Assembly (NCBI GenBank): GCA_901472505.1
Contig: LR590468.1
Span: 3,323,501-3,387,500, forward strand
Reading direction: 5' to 3'
DNA length: 64,000 nucleotides
Source of the DNA: Proteus vulgaris
Lineage (GTDB): Bacteria > Pseudomonadota > Gammaproteobacteria > Enterobacterales > Enterobacteriaceae
Position 1 is the first letter of the stretch, and every line of letters begins with the position of its first letter. Both the position numbers and the translations under genes were made by a program. Below, piece after piece: positions 51,165 through 62,522 of the stretch. The notes under the pieces were generated by a model. That model had not been told where the DNA came from, did no database searches, and saw nothing but the letters and a program-made list of their open reading frames with translations.

Positions 51165-51845
51165 TTATTGATTGTTACGATTAAACCAAAGTGCTGAATC
51201 TATTAATGTCGCTCCCTTCGCTTGCATCTCTTCTAGCGCTACTTGGCTGTCGTTATCTTGAATATTGACACCACGGCAACCGTCAGTAATAACAGATACT
51301 TGATAACCTAGCTGTAAAGCATCCAGCACTGTAAATTTAACGCAGTAATCAGTAGCAATACCAAGAATATAAAGATGTTTTATATTAAGCGTTTGCAAAA
51401 GGGTATGTAAGCCAGTTTGATATTCATGGTCGTTATCAAAAAAGGCACTATAGCTGTCAATAAGGCGGTTTTGGCCTTTGTAAATAATGTGATTAATTAA
51501 TGTGTGATTGAGCTCAGGGTGAAATGTAGCGCCGTGAGAGTTTTGCACGCAATGCACAGGCCACCAAACTTGGGGTAATCCGTTCAGTTTCCCAATTTCG
51601 CCTACAACGGTGCCTGAATTTTTAGCAAAGCTGAGATGATCGGCTGGATGCCAATCTAAACTTGCAATTATCGGGCTTTTAGTTTGCTTGAAACCATTAA
51701 TGAGCTGATTGGCTATTTGAATAACCATCTCACTCTCGTTAACAGCTAAAGCCCCCCCTGTACAAAAATCATTTTGTATATCAACCAGTAATAGCGCAGA
51801 GTTTTTCACTAAGTTTGCCCTTTTATTAAGCTTAGTCGTTATCAT
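51165..51845 (-). CDS. pncA: nicotinamidase
   Basis: Deamidates nicotinamide to nicotinic acid in NAD salvage, and activates pyrazinamide in other bacteria. Catalytic triad: Asp in LLVDIQNDF, Lys in HKG-like YKGQNRLIDSYSAFF, Cys in GIATDYCVKFTVLDAL. Metal-binding DWHPADH is present. 226 residues, longer at the N-terminus than E. coli by about 12; a GTG at 51809 would trim it. The longer frame overlaps the ansA stop by 14 bp, so it is coupled to ansA. Confidence 0.93.
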   Translation of the reverse strand: MITTKLNKRANLVKNSALLLVDIQNDFCTGGALAVNESEMVIQIANQLINGFKQTKSPIIASLDWHPADHLSFAKNSGTVVGEIGKLNGLPQVWWPVHCVQNSHGATFHPELNHTLINHIIYKGQNRLIDSYSAFFDNDHEYQTGLHTLLQTLNIKHLYILGIATDYCVKFTVLDALQLGYQVSVITDGCRGVNIQDNDSQVALEEMQAKGATLIDSALWFNRNNQ

Positions 51846-52854
51846 TTAATGTCATTTCACCGCGAAGGTTTTGTTGCATTAAGCGACAAATTTCAGTGTA
51901 ATCATATTGTTGGCTAAGGAGATAATGCAGTTTAGTTAATGTTGCCTCAAATGTCATATCATAACCACTAATAACGCCGACTTCAGCTAAGGCTTGACCT
52001 GTTGCATAACCTTCCATATTCACTCGACCAGAAATACATTGTGTAAGATTGATAACCACAATGCCACGCTCTGTTGCTTCGCGCAGTGTAGAAAGTAAAG
52101 CAGGGTGAGATGGTGCATTACCTACGCCATAAGAACGTAATATTAATGCTTTCACTGGTTGCATCAGAATATTTTTAACGATCTCATCTGAAAGGCCTGG
52201 ATAAATTGTGACAACACCGATAGGTTGAGGTGTAATATTATGCGCAACAAATTTACCTTTTCCTTTTGGAAATGAATTAATTTTAAATTGCTTAATATTA
52301 ATCCCAGCTTCTAAAAGAGGGGCGCTATTCGGCGATGCAAACGCATTAAAACCATCTGCATGTGCTTTTACTGTGCGGTTACCGCGATACAGCGTGTTAT
52401 TAAAGAAGAGTGCGACTTCATTAATTGGATGATGTGCTGCGAGATAAAGTGCATTTAGCAGGTTTGTTTGTCCATCTGAACGTAGGGCTTCTAAAGGAAT
52501 TTGAGATCCAGTGACAATAATGGGTTTGCTAAGATTCTCAAACATAAAAGAGAGTGCTGAGGCCGTAAATGCCATGGTATCAGTACCATGAAGAATAACG
52601 AATCCGTCATAGTTATGATAATTTTCATTAATATCGTCAGCAATAGATTGCCAGTCTTCAGGTGTGATATTTGAAGAATCAATTAAAGGAAGGTGCTCTT
52701 TGATTGTAAAATCGGGCATCTCTTCACGATGGAATTCTGGCATTTTAGCTAATTGGCGTTGTAAATGTCCTGATACAGGAATATAGCCATGTTCAGAATG
52801 TTGCATACCAATAGTACCGCCAGTATAAACAACGTAGATTGATTTCTTTTGCAT
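51832..52854 (-). CDS. ansA: L-asparaginase I (cytoplasmic)
   Basis: Hydrolyses L-asparagine to aspartate and ammonia. 340 residues from MQKKSIYVVYTGGTIGM, which matches the E. coli start; the frame is open 12 bp further. The nucleophile Thr is in YTGGTIG, and the second active-site Thr with Asp is in VILHGTDTMAFTASAL. SYGVGNAP and LRGEMTLND are close to AnsA. Same strand as pncA and sppA, as in E. coli. Confidence 0.95.
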   Translation of the reverse strand: MQKKSIYVVYTGGTIGMQHSEHGYIPVSGHLQRQLAKMPEFHREEMPDFTIKEHLPLIDSSNITPEDWQSIADDINENYHNYDGFVILHGTDTMAFTASALSFMFENLSKPIIVTGSQIPLEALRSDGQTNLLNALYLAAHHPINEVALFFNNTLYRGNRTVKAHADGFNAFASPNSAPLLEAGINIKQFKINSFPKGKGKFVAHNITPQPIGVVTIYPGLSDEIVKNILMQPVKALILRSYGVGNAPSHPALLSTLREATERGIVVINLTQCISGRVNMEGYATGQALAEVGVISGYDMTFEATLTKLHYLLSQQYDYTEICRLMQQNLRGEMTLNDND

Positions 52855-53098
52855 CAGACAAAGCACTCTTATTAAGCTGTGAGAAATACCTGATTATAGG
52901 GAGTTTGCAGAATAAAAAAAGGAAAGGATGCTAAAAAAAGAAAATAGAGATTAACTAATATCTGCTTTAAATCATTGTGTTAAAAATCACTTATATGCAA
53001 ATGAATAAAAAGTATTCATTAGAATATTGCGCTATAAACGAAGAGGGAAAGAGAGAAATACACCTACTCAGAGTGAGCAGGTGTATATACGAAACAGA

Positions 53099-54955
53099 TT
53101 ATTGAATATCACCACATGATAAACAATATGCATAGCGATTGAGTGGATCGTTCATATTGCGATAAAACTCTGTCTGTGTTTTAACTTCTTTTAAAACAGG
53201 TGCTGGCAAATAAGCTTGTAAAGGATCAGGAATAAGCGCTTTTGCGTTAGAGGATAAACTCATTATAATCTGTTCTGACAGACTTAATTCAGGTTTCATC
53301 CAATCAACAACCGGTTGGTCGATTTTTGCCATTTTAGCAACTGTATCAATTGCATCATCAAAATCACCGAACTCATCGACTAAACCGACATTTTTTGCAT
53401 CTATTCCTACCCATACACGGCCTTGAGCAATCCGATCAATTTGAGCAGGTGTTTTCTTGCGTGATTCCGCCACTAAATTAAGAAATGTTTTATAACCACT
53501 TTCGATATTGAGCTGTAAAAGCTCTGCAAATTCTTCAGGTAGTTTATTAGTGACAGATAATCCGGCTAATGGTGAAGTTGTTACACCATCGGTATAAACA
53601 CCAATCGACTCTAAGCTATTTTCAAATGTATTAATAACACCAAAGATACCGATAGAACCCGTTAATGTTGAAGGGCTAGCAATAATCTTATTTGCTGGTG
53701 TTGAGATCCAATATCCACCTGATGCAGCCATACCACCCATTGAGACAACTACATATTTTTTCTGTTGTTTAAAAGCGGCCACTTCACTGCGTATTTGCTC
53801 TGAGGCTGAAACGCTACCTCCAGGGCTATTTACGCGTAAAACAAGCGCTTTAATATTAGGATCCAGTCGTGCTTGACGAATTTGATTAGCAATAGTTAAT
53901 CCCCCTGCAGAACCAGGGATACTTTCACCATCAATAATGGCACCTTGAACAACCACTACGGCAATATTACCTTCATCACTTGCTGGCAATGAGGAGGTTA
54001 ACGTATCGGCATAATCATAAATGCTGATATTGTTAAATTGATTATTTTCTTTATCCCACTGGAAGGTTTCTGTCATATCGGTTTCAAACTGCGCGTAGGT
54101 GCTTACAGAATCCACTAATTTACGATTTAGGGCATAAGTTGCGTTATTGCCATCTGCATTGCGTAGCTGGACAATCATCTCTTTTGCACCAGGGAAAACA
54201 TCTTCCTTTGTAATGCTACGATTTTCGGCCACTTGGGTTAAATAAGTAGACCATAATGCATTAACTAAACGTAATGATGCTTCACGAGACTCTGCTGACA
54301 TATCATTGCGCATTAATGGCTCAACCGCAGATTTATATGTACCTACACGGAAAATATGGGTACTGATTTTTAAGTTTTCTAGCAGTGTTTTGTAATAGAG
54401 ATTTTGGAAGCCAAAACCATAAACACCCACGGCGCCTTGAGGTGTGAGATATACTTTATCCGCATAAGAGGCGAGATAATATTGAGGTTGGGTATAATAA
54501 CCACTTACTGCAAAAATAGGTTTGCCTGTTTTTTTAAATTCATTAAGCGCTTTGCCAATATAATTTAGTGACGGTTGATCAGCGCCGGCGAACTCATCAA
54601 GTTTGAGCACCATACCTTTAATTTTCGGATCTTGAGAGGCAAGGCGTAGCGTATCAACGACTTCAAATAATGAATTCTCTTGAAGTTGGCTACCAGAAAC
54701 GCCTAAAAGCTCACGTCCAACTTCACCTAAAGGATTTTGTGTTGCGGTTTGATCAACAATCACGCCTTTAAGATCAACAAGAAGGGCACCCTCATAATCA
54801 ACCGGTTTTTGTGCTTCTTTGGTAATTAAGAAAATACCAATGACCATAAAGAGAAGGAAAAAGAAAATAACGTTTAAGATTAATTTCCTGATAAAGTTAA
54901 TGGCTTGCCAACTAAATTTTAATATCGCGCCAATTAACTCCATAATTTTATTCAT
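53099..54955 (-). CDS. sppA: signal peptide peptidase SppA (protease IV)
   Basis: A 618-residue inner-membrane serine protease that degrades cleaved signal peptides. An N-terminal membrane segment (about 25-45) anchors it. The two peptidase_S49 halves are visible: the catalytic Lys is in FRVGTYKSAVEPLMR in the first half and the catalytic Ser in SMGGMAASGGYWIST in the second. Length matches E. coli. Divergent from ydjA. Confidence 0.96.
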   Translation of the reverse strand: MNKIMELIGAILKFSWQAINFIRKLILNVIFFFLLFMVIGIFLITKEAQKPVDYEGALLVDLKGVIVDQTATQNPLGEVGRELLGVSGSQLQENSLFEVVDTLRLASQDPKIKGMVLKLDEFAGADQPSLNYIGKALNEFKKTGKPIFAVSGYYTQPQYYLASYADKVYLTPQGAVGVYGFGFQNLYYKTLLENLKISTHIFRVGTYKSAVEPLMRNDMSAESREASLRLVNALWSTYLTQVAENRSITKEDVFPGAKEMIVQLRNADGNNATYALNRKLVDSVSTYAQFETDMTETFQWDKENNQFNNISIYDYADTLTSSLPASDEGNIAVVVVQGAIIDGESIPGSAGGLTIANQIRQARLDPNIKALVLRVNSPGGSVSASEQIRSEVAAFKQQKKYVVVSMGGMAASGGYWISTPANKIIASPSTLTGSIGIFGVINTFENSLESIGVYTDGVTTSPLAGLSVTNKLPEEFAELLQLNIESGYKTFLNLVAESRKKTPAQIDRIAQGRVWVGIDAKNVGLVDEFGDFDDAIDTVAKMAKIDQPVVDWMKPELSLSEQIIMSLSSNAKALIPDPLQAYLPAPVLKEVKTQTEFYRNMNDPLNRYAYCLSCGDIQ

Positions 54956-55498
54956 ATTATCTCCACATCATGTAAAGCTAAATTTTAATCCTAAACAGTC
55001 ATGCTAGAATTATTGGTAAGCAGGCTACATCCACATAATCTCATACCATTAAAACAAAAAATGTTATTAACAATAGAGAGAATAGCAATAACAATGAAGG
55101 AGTATTCTAATATAGCTCTTATTGAATGTCTGTCACTGATTTTTAAGAAATCACTATTGATAACGTTTAGTTTAAGCTCTTATTAAGTCTATATTTATAG
55201 GATGTAAAAATAGCTAAACAATGTTACTTAATAAAACATTAATATTTGGCAGATAATCGTCAAGTTAAAAAAGAGATGTACGGTTAAAAAAGCTAATTAA
55301 CCTCACCATACAAATATTAATCATTTTCTGAACAATAAATCACGATTAAATCGTGGCTCACCTTATTTTGAGAAAAATCCCCGCCTAAATCTATGGATGG
55401 TGGTAATATAACAGTTTGTTATACTGCGAATTGATAAGAACTGTCCATCCTCATAAGAATGGGATCTTGCTAAAATAAAATGCTGACAGGAGAATTAA
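54956..55498. other. intergenic region between sppA and ydjA
   Basis: 543 bp, AT-rich, holding the divergent promoters. Short frames at 54819-55186 are not credible genes. The last 150 bp before ydjA are less AT-rich and contain inverted-repeat-like pieces, probably promoter and leader. Confidence 0.4.
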
Positions 55499-56050
55499 AT
55501 GGATGCATTAACACTGCTTTTGAACCGCCGTTCAGCTTCTCGACTGACTACGCCAGCCCCTGATAGTGAAGCCCTCAATACTATTTTACAAGCAGGTATG
55601 CGTGCACCTGATCATGGTGCGCTTAAGCCTTGGCACTTTATTGTGATGCAAAATGAAGGTATTGCACGTTTTAGCCAATTACTGCATAAAGCGGCTGTTG
55701 TTGGGAATTTAGGGCCAGAAGTTGAAGAAAAAGCAAAGAATGCACCTTTTCGAGCCCCACTGATCATCACTGTTATTGCGAAAGTGAAAGATCATCCTAA
55801 AGTACCTGAATGGGAGCAAATAGTTGCAGCCGGTTGTAGTGTACAAGCAATGCAAATGGCGGCTGTTGCACAAGGATTTGGGGGGATTTGGCGTTCAGGC
55901 TCTTGGACTCATGATGCTGTCGTAAGAGAAGGTCTTGGCTGTGGTGAACATGACCATATTGTGGGTTTTCTGTATTTAGGTACGCCAGCCTTGAAAGCGC
56001 CAAACACGGTTTCTCCTGCTGATTTAACTGATTTTGTGACTTATTTTTAA
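55499..56050 (+). CDS. ydjA: NAD(P)H nitroreductase YdjA
   Basis: 183-residue FMN-dependent nitroreductase family protein. [13 protein letters not shown] and [16 protein letters not shown] (about 12-50) bind FMN, and [11 protein letters not shown] lies near 122. AGGAG precedes the ATG. First gene of ydjA-selD-topB, as in E. coli. Physiological substrate unknown. Confidence 0.94.
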   Translation: MDALTLLLNRRSASRLTTPAPDSEALNTILQAGMRAPDHGALKPWHFIVMQNEGIARFSQLLHKAAVVGNLGPEVEEKAKNAPFRAPLIITVIAKVKDHPKVPEWEQIVAAGCSVQAMQMAAVAQGFGGIWRSGSWTHDAVVREGLGCGEHDHIVGFLYLGTPALKAPNTVSPADLTDFVTYF

Positions 56051-56065
56051 AAAGGATGGCATGTT

Positions 56066-57109
56066 ATGTCTGAAGCAATTCGTTTAACACAATACAGTCA
56101 TGGTGCAGGTTGTGGCTGTAAAATCTCGCCGAAAGTGTTAGAAACTATTTTGCACAGTGAGCAAGCTAAATTTCATGATCCTCATTTACTCGTGGGTAAT
56201 GAAACCAAAGATGATGCTGCTGTTTATGATTTAGGAAATGGCACTGGGATTATTAGTACTACTGATTTCTTTATGCCTATCGTTGATAACCCTTATGATT
56301 TCGGGCGTATCGCAGCAACGAATGCGATTAGTGATATCTTTGCGATGGGCGGGAAACCCATTATGGCGATTGCTATTTTAGGTTGGCCTATCAATAAACT
56401 AGCACCTGAAATTGCGCGTGAAGTCATTGAAGGTGGACGAACTGCTTGCCAAGAAGCGGGCATTTCATTAGCAGGTGGACACTCAATTGATGCGCCAGAA
56501 CCTATTTTTGGTCTTGCTGTAACAGGGGTTGTCCCTGTTAGTAAAGTAAAGAAAAACAGCGAAGCTAAAGCAGGATGTCAGCTATTTTTAACAAAACCTT
56601 TAGGTATAGGCGTGTTAACAACTGCTGAGAAAAAAGGTTTGTTAAAACCAGAACACCAAGGTTTAGCGACAGAAATTATGTGCCGTATGAACAAAGCCGG
56701 TGCTGATTTTTCTGATATCGAAGGTGTTACCGCAATGACCGACGTTACAGGGTTCGGTTTATTAGGCCATTTGAGCGAAATTTGTGATGGCTCCGACGTA
56801 CAAGCGACGATTTATTTTTCACAAGTGCCAAGATTGCCAGAAGTCGAGTCATATATCGAACAAGGCTGTGTGCCAGGAGGGACCGGTCGTAATTTCGAAA
56901 GCTACGGACACTTGATTGGTGAATTGACTGAGATGCAACGCAAATTACTTTGCGATCCACAAACTTCAGGTGGTTTATTATTAGCGGTATTACCTGAGGC
57001 TGTGCAACAAGTGAAAGATGTCGCTGCTCGTTTTGATATTGAACTAACCTCTATCGGTCAGTTAACTGAGCCAGTGGCAGGAAAAGCGTTGATTGAAGTG
57101 ATTAACTAA
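56066..57109 (+). CDS. selD: selenide, water dikinase
   Basis: Makes selenophosphate for selenocysteine and selenouridine synthesis. 347 residues. The active-site Cys form is used here ([15 protein letters not shown], Cys near 16), not selenocysteine. ATP-binding: [39 protein letters not shown] and [13 protein letters not shown] complete the family. Ends 4 bp before topB. Confidence 0.96.
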   Translation: MSEAIRLTQYSHGAGCGCKISPKVLETILHSEQAKFHDPHLLVGNETKDDAAVYDLGNGTGIISTTDFFMPIVDNPYDFGRIAATNAISDIFAMGGKPIMAIAILGWPINKLAPEIAREVIEGGRTACQEAGISLAGGHSIDAPEPIFGLAVTGVVPVSKVKKNSEAKAGCQLFLTKPLGIGVLTTAEKKGLLKPEHQGLATEIMCRMNKAGADFSDIEGVTAMTDVTGFGLLGHLSEICDGSDVQATIYFSQVPRLPEVESYIEQGCVPGGTGRNFESYGHLIGELTEMQRKLLCDPQTSGGLLLAVLPEAVQQVKDVAARFDIELTSIGQLTEPVAGKALIEVIN

Positions 57110-57113
57110 CGTA

Positions 57114-59078
57114 ATGAGATTATTTATTGCAGAAAAACCCAGCCTTGCTCGGGCTATTGCCGATGTATTGCCAAAACCGCATAAACGGGGGGGATGGTTT
57201 TATTCTTTGTGGTGATAACCAGTATGTGACATGGTGTGTTGGTCACTTGCTTGAACAAGCTGAGCCGGATGCATACGACCCGCGGGTACGCCGCTGGTCG
57301 TTAGATGATTTGCCTATTATTCCTGAAAAAATGGCAACTCAAGCCCCGAGCGGATGTAAAAAAGCAGTTGGAAACAATCAAAACGCTGCTTAAGCAGGCT
57401 AAAGAAGTGAATCCACGCAGGTGACCCTGATCGTGAAGGGCAGTTATTAGTTGATGAAGTGCTTAACTATTTAAATATCAGCGAAGACCAAAGAAAACAG
57501 GCACGTCGTTGCTTAATTAATGACTTAAATCCAGCAGCAGTGACGCGTGCTATTGATAAGCTACGTTATAACCATGAATTTATTCCATTATGTGTATCTG
57601 CTTTAGCAAGAGCAAGAGCTGACTGGCTTTATGGTATAAATATGACTCGAGCGTATACACTCTTAGGTCAGCGTAATGGTTATCAAGGTGTGTTATCTGT
57701 TGGGCGAGTGCAAACACCTGTGCTTGGTTTAGTCGTTCGCCGTGATGAAGAAATTGAAAATTTTGTTCCCAAAGATTTTTTTGAAGTAAGAGCACATGTT
57801 ATAACACCAGCTGATGAACGTTTTACCGCAATTTGGCAACCTAGTGAACATTGTGAGCCTTGGCAAGACGAAGAAGGGCGATTATTAAACCGTAAACTTG
57901 CAGAGCATGTTGTTAATAGAATTAAAAACAAGCCAGCCAATGTGACGGATTATCAAGATAAACAAGAATCTGAAGTCGCGCCATTACCGTTTTCGCTATC
58001 GGCATTACAAATTGAAGCGGCAAAACGCTTTGGTTTAAGCGCACAACAAGTCTTAGATACTTGCCAGCGATTATATGAAACACATAAATTAATCACATAT
58101 CCTCGTTCAGATAGTCGTTATCTCCCGGATGAGCATTTTGCCGGTCGTCATGCTGTAATTAATGCTATTAGTGTGCATGATGGTAGCCTATTACCGCAAG
58201 AAACCTTAGATGTTGATAAAAAAAACCGTTGTTGGGATGACAAAAAAGTAGATGCACACCATGCTATTATTCCGACAGCAAAAACAGGTAATATTTCGTT
58301 AAATGAAAATGAAAAAAATATCTATTATCTCGTTGCTCGCCAATATTTAATGCAATTTATGCCTGATGCCGTTTATCGTAAATGCGTGATTGAACTTGAT
58401 ATTGAAAATGGCAAATTTATTGCTAAAGCACGATTTTTAGCTCAAGCAGGTTGGCGTGTATTATTAGGCGCCAAAGAACAAGATTCGGAAAATGATGGTT
58501 CTGCCTTGCCTATAGTAAAAAAAGGTGATGAGCTGTTGTGTGAAAAAGGTGAAATTGTTGAAAAGCAAACACAACCACCAAGACCTTTTACTGACGCAAC
58601 ATTGCTTTCAGCAATGACAGGCATTGCACGATTCGTCCAAGACAAAGAATTAAAAAAAATTCTAAGAGCGACAGATGGATTAGGTACTGAAGCGACAAGG
58701 GCAGGTATTATTGAATTACTGTTTAAACGCGGTTTCTTGCAAAAGAAAGGGCGTACTATTAATTCAACGCCAGCAGGTAGAGCATTGATCCATGTATTAC
58801 CCGATATGGCAACTTTGCCAGATATGACAGCACATTGGGAATCGATACTCACACAAATTAGTGAGAAGCAGTTTAAATATCAAGATTTCATGATGCCATT
58901 AAATAATACATTGGTAGAGCTAATTACTCAGGCAAAACGTCGTCCGAATATTCAAGCTTTCAGAAATCTTCCTGCGCCAGCGCATAATAAAAAGCGCAAG
59001 ACAGCAACTAAAGGAAGCAACAAAGCAAGCGTCACAAAAAATAAAGTGCAGAGTAAAGAAGTAACGACTGACAATTAA
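57114..59078 (+). pseudogene. topB: DNA topoisomerase III (three frameshifts)
   Basis: Type IA topoisomerase that decatenates replicating DNA. The start [25 protein letters not shown] matches TopB. The [18 protein letters not shown] is at about 100, the catalytic Tyr region is [16 protein letters not shown] near 330, and the C-terminus is basic. Three one-base insertions break the first 300 bp: a G7 run at 57187-57193, an A6 run at 57326-57331 and AA at 57410-57411. Removing them gives exactly 653 codons, the length I recall for E. coli TopB. This is the clearest evidence that frameshifts in this window are sequencing errors. Confidence 0.93.
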
Positions 59079-59087
59079 GTCATTAAT

Positions 59088-59126
59088 AAAAAGCACTTCC
59101 TTTATTATTTAAGGAAGTGCTTTTTT
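59088..59126 (+). terminator. terminator of topB
   Basis: Stem AAAAGCACTTCCTT / AAGGAAGTGCTTTT with an 8-base loop; also suitable for xthA on the other strand. Confidence 0.9.
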
Positions 59127-59145
59127 GAATAATGATTAAATACGA

Positions 59146-59952
59146 TTAGAGTTTAAATTCAGCCCATACTGGTGCGTGATCGGACGGTTTTTCCATTCCA
59201 CGAATATCATAATCAATTCCTGTTGAAATACAATTATCTGCTAAACAACGGCTTGCTAAGAGTAAATCGATACGTAATCCACGATTGTCATCAAATCCTT
59301 TAGAACGATAATCAAACCACGAGAATTTATCCTCTGCTTCAGGATGTTGTTGGCGGAAAGTATCTGTTAATCCCCAGCCCATCAATGTTGCCAGCCATTC
59401 ACGCTCTTCAGGTAGAAAAGAACATTTTCCTGTTTTTAACCAGCGTTTCATATTATTTTCGCCGATACCAATATCTTTGTCTGTTGGGCTAATATTCAAA
59501 TCACCCATAATAAGGACTGGAGATGCAGGATTTAAGCGGGTGGTCAGATAATTTTGCAGGTCTGCATAAAACTTTTCTTTTGCCGGAAATTTTATTTCAT
59601 GAGCACGGCTTTCACCTTGAGGAAAGTATCCATTCATTACGGTGAGTAATCCTGCTGGTGTTTCAATATCAGCCATGATCATTCGGCGTTGTGCATCATC
59701 GTCGTCGTCAGGGAAGCCTTTACGTACAGCAATGGGTTTTGCTTTTGTTAATAAGGCAACGCCATAGTGCCCTTTTTGACCATGATAAAAAACATGGTAA
59801 CCCAAAGCTCCCACCGTTTCTAATGGGAACATATCATCATGAACTTTTGTTTCTTGAAGTCCGATAACATCAGGTTGGTGTTTTTCTATGATAGCTTCAA
59901 GTTGGTGAGGGCGAGCACGTAATCCATTAATATTGAAAGAGACAAATTTCAT
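59146..59952 (-). CDS. xthA: exodeoxyribonuclease III
   Basis: Main AP endonuclease and 3' repair exonuclease. 268 residues from [20 protein letters not shown]; the frame stays open 78 bp upstream, but alignment with E. coli fixes ATG 59952. Active-site residues: Glu in LQETKVHDD, Asp/Asn in [10 protein letters not shown], Asp-His in [12 protein letters not shown]. Convergent with topB. Confidence 0.97.
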   Translation of the reverse strand: MKFVSFNINGLRARPHQLEAIIEKHQPDVIGLQETKVHDDMFPLETVGALGYHVFYHGQKGHYGVALLTKAKPIAVRKGFPDDDDDAQRRMIMADIETPAGLLTVMNGYFPQGESRAHEIKFPAKEKFYADLQNYLTTRLNPASPVLIMGDLNISPTDKDIGIGENNMKRWLKTGKCSFLPEEREWLATLMGWGLTDTFRQQHPEAEDKFSWFDYRSKGFDDNRGLRIDLLLASRCLADNCISTGIDYDIRGMEKPSDHAPVWAEFKL

Positions 59953-60400
59953 GTGACTGTAACCATTTATATATTGAATAATAGGATGCTTTATACTATC
60001 AGGATCATAAAATAAATGTAAGTAATTCACTTAAGTCATCCCATCGCTTATCAATAGAAAAATAAAAACCAAATAAAATAAAGATGGGTTAAAGAAAATA
60101 CGATAAATTAATAAAAACAGTTAATGGTATAACAAAAAATATTAATTAAATAAAGTGGAAACATAAACTAATCTTTGATAGAAGAATGTAATTATTATTA
60201 TTCTTTATATGTGAAGGATAATGACATAATAAAAATAACATTATAGTTATAAATTGTATTCATTAAAAGGAGGTAAGAGAATATTTATATAAAGCTATTT
60301 TTATAAAAAATTAATTTTTAAATTAATTAATTTATATTTTATTTACATTAAATGAATTAATGAAATTATTTTGTTCAACACAGCAAAGGAATGGTGAATT
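59953..60400. other. AT-rich region between xthA and lysR-type gene
   Basis: 448 bp without a gene. It contains an isolated strong Shine-Dalgarno-like AAGGAGGT at 60267-60274 with no start codon and ORF behind it. Confidence 0.45.
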
Positions 60401-61264
60401 ATGTTTTTTTCTCGTAAATTAGAAGCCTTTATGGCCGTGGTTGAAAATGGTTCATTAAGTAAAGCGGCTCGCGTAATGAATCGAACGACACCTCCAGTTG
60501 CTAAGTCTATAAAAGACTTTGAGGCAGTATTGGGAAAGCGTTTGTTCAAACGCGAGAAGTTCGGTATGAGCTTAACGCAAGAAGGGCTCGAGCTTTATAA
60601 TGATTTAAAATCACTGTATCTTCAGGAAAAAGAGATAACTAAAAAACATATCTCAGGTATTATTAATAATAGTATTCATGTTTATTATGATTGGGGAAAA
60701 AGCCAGTATTTAACACAGTTTTATCAGGCCGCTAATAAAAATTATTCCCATATAAATATAGTGCGATTCTCAAAAGAAAATTTTGATGAAATACCTGATT
60801 ATGATGGAAATACATTAATATTAAGCTCCGAAAAAATTATTAGTGAAAAATTTAGTCTTATTCATAAAATAGACAATAAATATTTAGGTATTTGTTGTCA
60901 GAAAGCGCTTGCTGATAGCGTTAATAATAATCTTGATAGACTCTTAAGTAAAAATATTTGGTTATGTGATCCTGCATTATACAAAACAGCAAAAATAAAA
61001 AAATTAGAGAATGAAATAAGAGAGGAGGGAAAATCCGTTTGTGTTAGAATAATGGATGATCTTAATTGTTGTTTACGTTTTATTCAGACGCACCATTCTC
61101 TTTTATTCACAGATGAAAATCCATTGAAAGATGAGTATGACGGAGAACTCTGTTTTATTCCCTTAACTCAGCCTGCAATACTGTACAGCTGTTATATTTA
61201 TAAATCTAAGTATCATTCAAGTGTATTGAATCGTTTTATTGATCTGATTGAGAAAATGGTATAG
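60401..61264 (+). CDS. LysR-family transcriptional regulator
   Basis: 287 residues. The N-terminal winged HTH is typical: FFSRKLEAFMAVVENGSLSKAARVMNRTTPPVAKSIKDFEAVLGKRLFKR (residues 2-51). The effector domain is divergent, Lys/Asn-rich and short, and I cannot assign it to a subfamily. It is next to tRNA-Tyr; no neighbouring target gene is obvious. Its AT-rich composition and lack of a clear orthologue suggest an accessory gene. Confidence 0.82.
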   Translation: MFFSRKLEAFMAVVENGSLSKAARVMNRTTPPVAKSIKDFEAVLGKRLFKREKFGMSLTQEGLELYNDLKSLYLQEKEITKKHISGIINNSIHVYYDWGKSQYLTQFYQAANKNYSHINIVRFSKENFDEIPDYDGNTLILSSEKIISEKFSLIHKIDNKYLGICCQKALADSVNNNLDRLLSKNIWLCDPALYKTAKIKKLENEIREEGKSVCVRIMDDLNCCLRFIQTHHSLLFTDENPLKDEYDGELCFIPLTQPAILYSCYIYKSKYHSSVLNRFIDLIEKMV

Positions 61265-61296
61265 AGAAGATTTTAGAAGATGAAGCAAAGAAGAGA

Positions 61297-61381
<85 letters not shown>

Positions 61382-61561
61382 AACATTAAATTGTTCTGCT
61401 GTCCGTGACAGCGGGCGCAATAATACCAAATACCGAAGATCTGTAAAGCGCTATTTTACTAAAAACAGACTGACTGCTGTAAAAATGTGCGCATTGTTCA
61501 GGTTTTATGCTCTATCATGTTGATTTTAAGTAAAAACGTGAAAATTAAGAGAAGATAAAAT

Positions 61562-61597
61562 AAACCGCGATATGTTTTGTATCGCGGTTTATTTTTA
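61562..61597 (-). terminator. terminator of purU
   Basis: Stem AAACCGCGATA / TATCGCGGTTT with a short loop; T-rich on both strands. It lies about 45 bp after the purU stop. Confidence 0.8.
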
Positions 61598-61635
61598 GAT
61601 AACCATGATATCTTCAATATTAATGGTTTGAAGAC

Positions 61636-62484
61636 TTATAGAATAATTGTTCTGTTACCATACACGAAGACACGTTGTGAAAGCACCCAATATAAAGCAT
61701 GGCTAAGGACATTTTTCTCAACATCACGACCTGCTCTCATCATATCTTCTGCTGAGAAGGTGTGGTCAACGTTAATCACGTTCTGTGTGATGATTGGGCC
61801 TTCATCTAAATTATCATTTACATAGTGAGCGGTAGCACCAATAATCTTCACACCACGCTCATAGGCTTGATGATAAGGGCGAGCACCAATAAAGGCAGGT
61901 AAGAATGAATGGTGGATATTAATAATTTGATTTGGAAAATTTTGTACAAATGCAGGTGTTAATACACGCATATATTTTGCAAGCACGACATAATCTGGTT
62001 TGTATTGATTGATTTGTGCAATTAATTTCTCATCGTGCTGGTCGCGGGTTAAACCTTCATGACTGACTAGATGGAAAGGAATATCAAATTGTTCGACTAG
62101 ATGTTTTAAAGTGTCATGATTACCAATAACCGCGGCAATTTCTACATCCAGATCACCAAATGCGCTCTTCATTAATAAATCGCCAAGGCAATGTGCTTCT
62201 TTGGTCACCATAACCACAATGCGACGACGACCTGCGGTATTTAATTCACGCTGGGAACCTTGTGGTAATGCATCATCTAAATCAGCAAGAAAAGTCTCAT
62301 CATTAAAGATGCCTTCAAGCTCAGTTCGCATAAAAAAGCGACCCGTGCGATGATCAACAAACTCACTATTTTGAACAATATTTAATTGATGTTTATAACA
62401 AATATTGGTGATTTTTGCGATTAGGCCTTTTGCATCAGGGCAAATAGTACGGAGTATTTTTTTTTGAGTATTTTGGTGTTGCAT
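61636..62484 (-). CDS. purU: formyltetrahydrofolate deformylase
   Basis: Hydrolyses 10-formyl-THF to THF and formate, supplying formate for PurT and balancing one-carbon pools. 282 residues. An N-terminal ACT domain (about 10-85, DAKGLIAKITNICYKHQLNIVQ) is followed by the formyltransferase-type domain with IINIHHSFLPAFIGARPYHQAYERG and GATAHYVNDNLDEGPII, including the catalytic Asn, His and Asp. Confidence 0.96.
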   Translation of the reverse strand: MQHQNTQKKILRTICPDAKGLIAKITNICYKHQLNIVQNSEFVDHRTGRFFMRTELEGIFNDETFLADLDDALPQGSQRELNTAGRRRIVVMVTKEAHCLGDLLMKSAFGDLDVEIAAVIGNHDTLKHLVEQFDIPFHLVSHEGLTRDQHDEKLIAQINQYKPDYVVLAKYMRVLTPAFVQNFPNQIINIHHSFLPAFIGARPYHQAYERGVKIIGATAHYVNDNLDEGPIITQNVINVDHTFSAEDMMRAGRDVEKNVLSHALYWVLSQRVFVYGNRTIIL

Positions 62485-62522
62485 GTATGGATAAATCCTT
62501 TCATTTACTTCAATGTTTGCAG

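Noticed and set aside
57127..57393. Independent 88-residue protein before topB
   Set aside because: It is the TopB N-terminal region in a frame shifted by an extra G.
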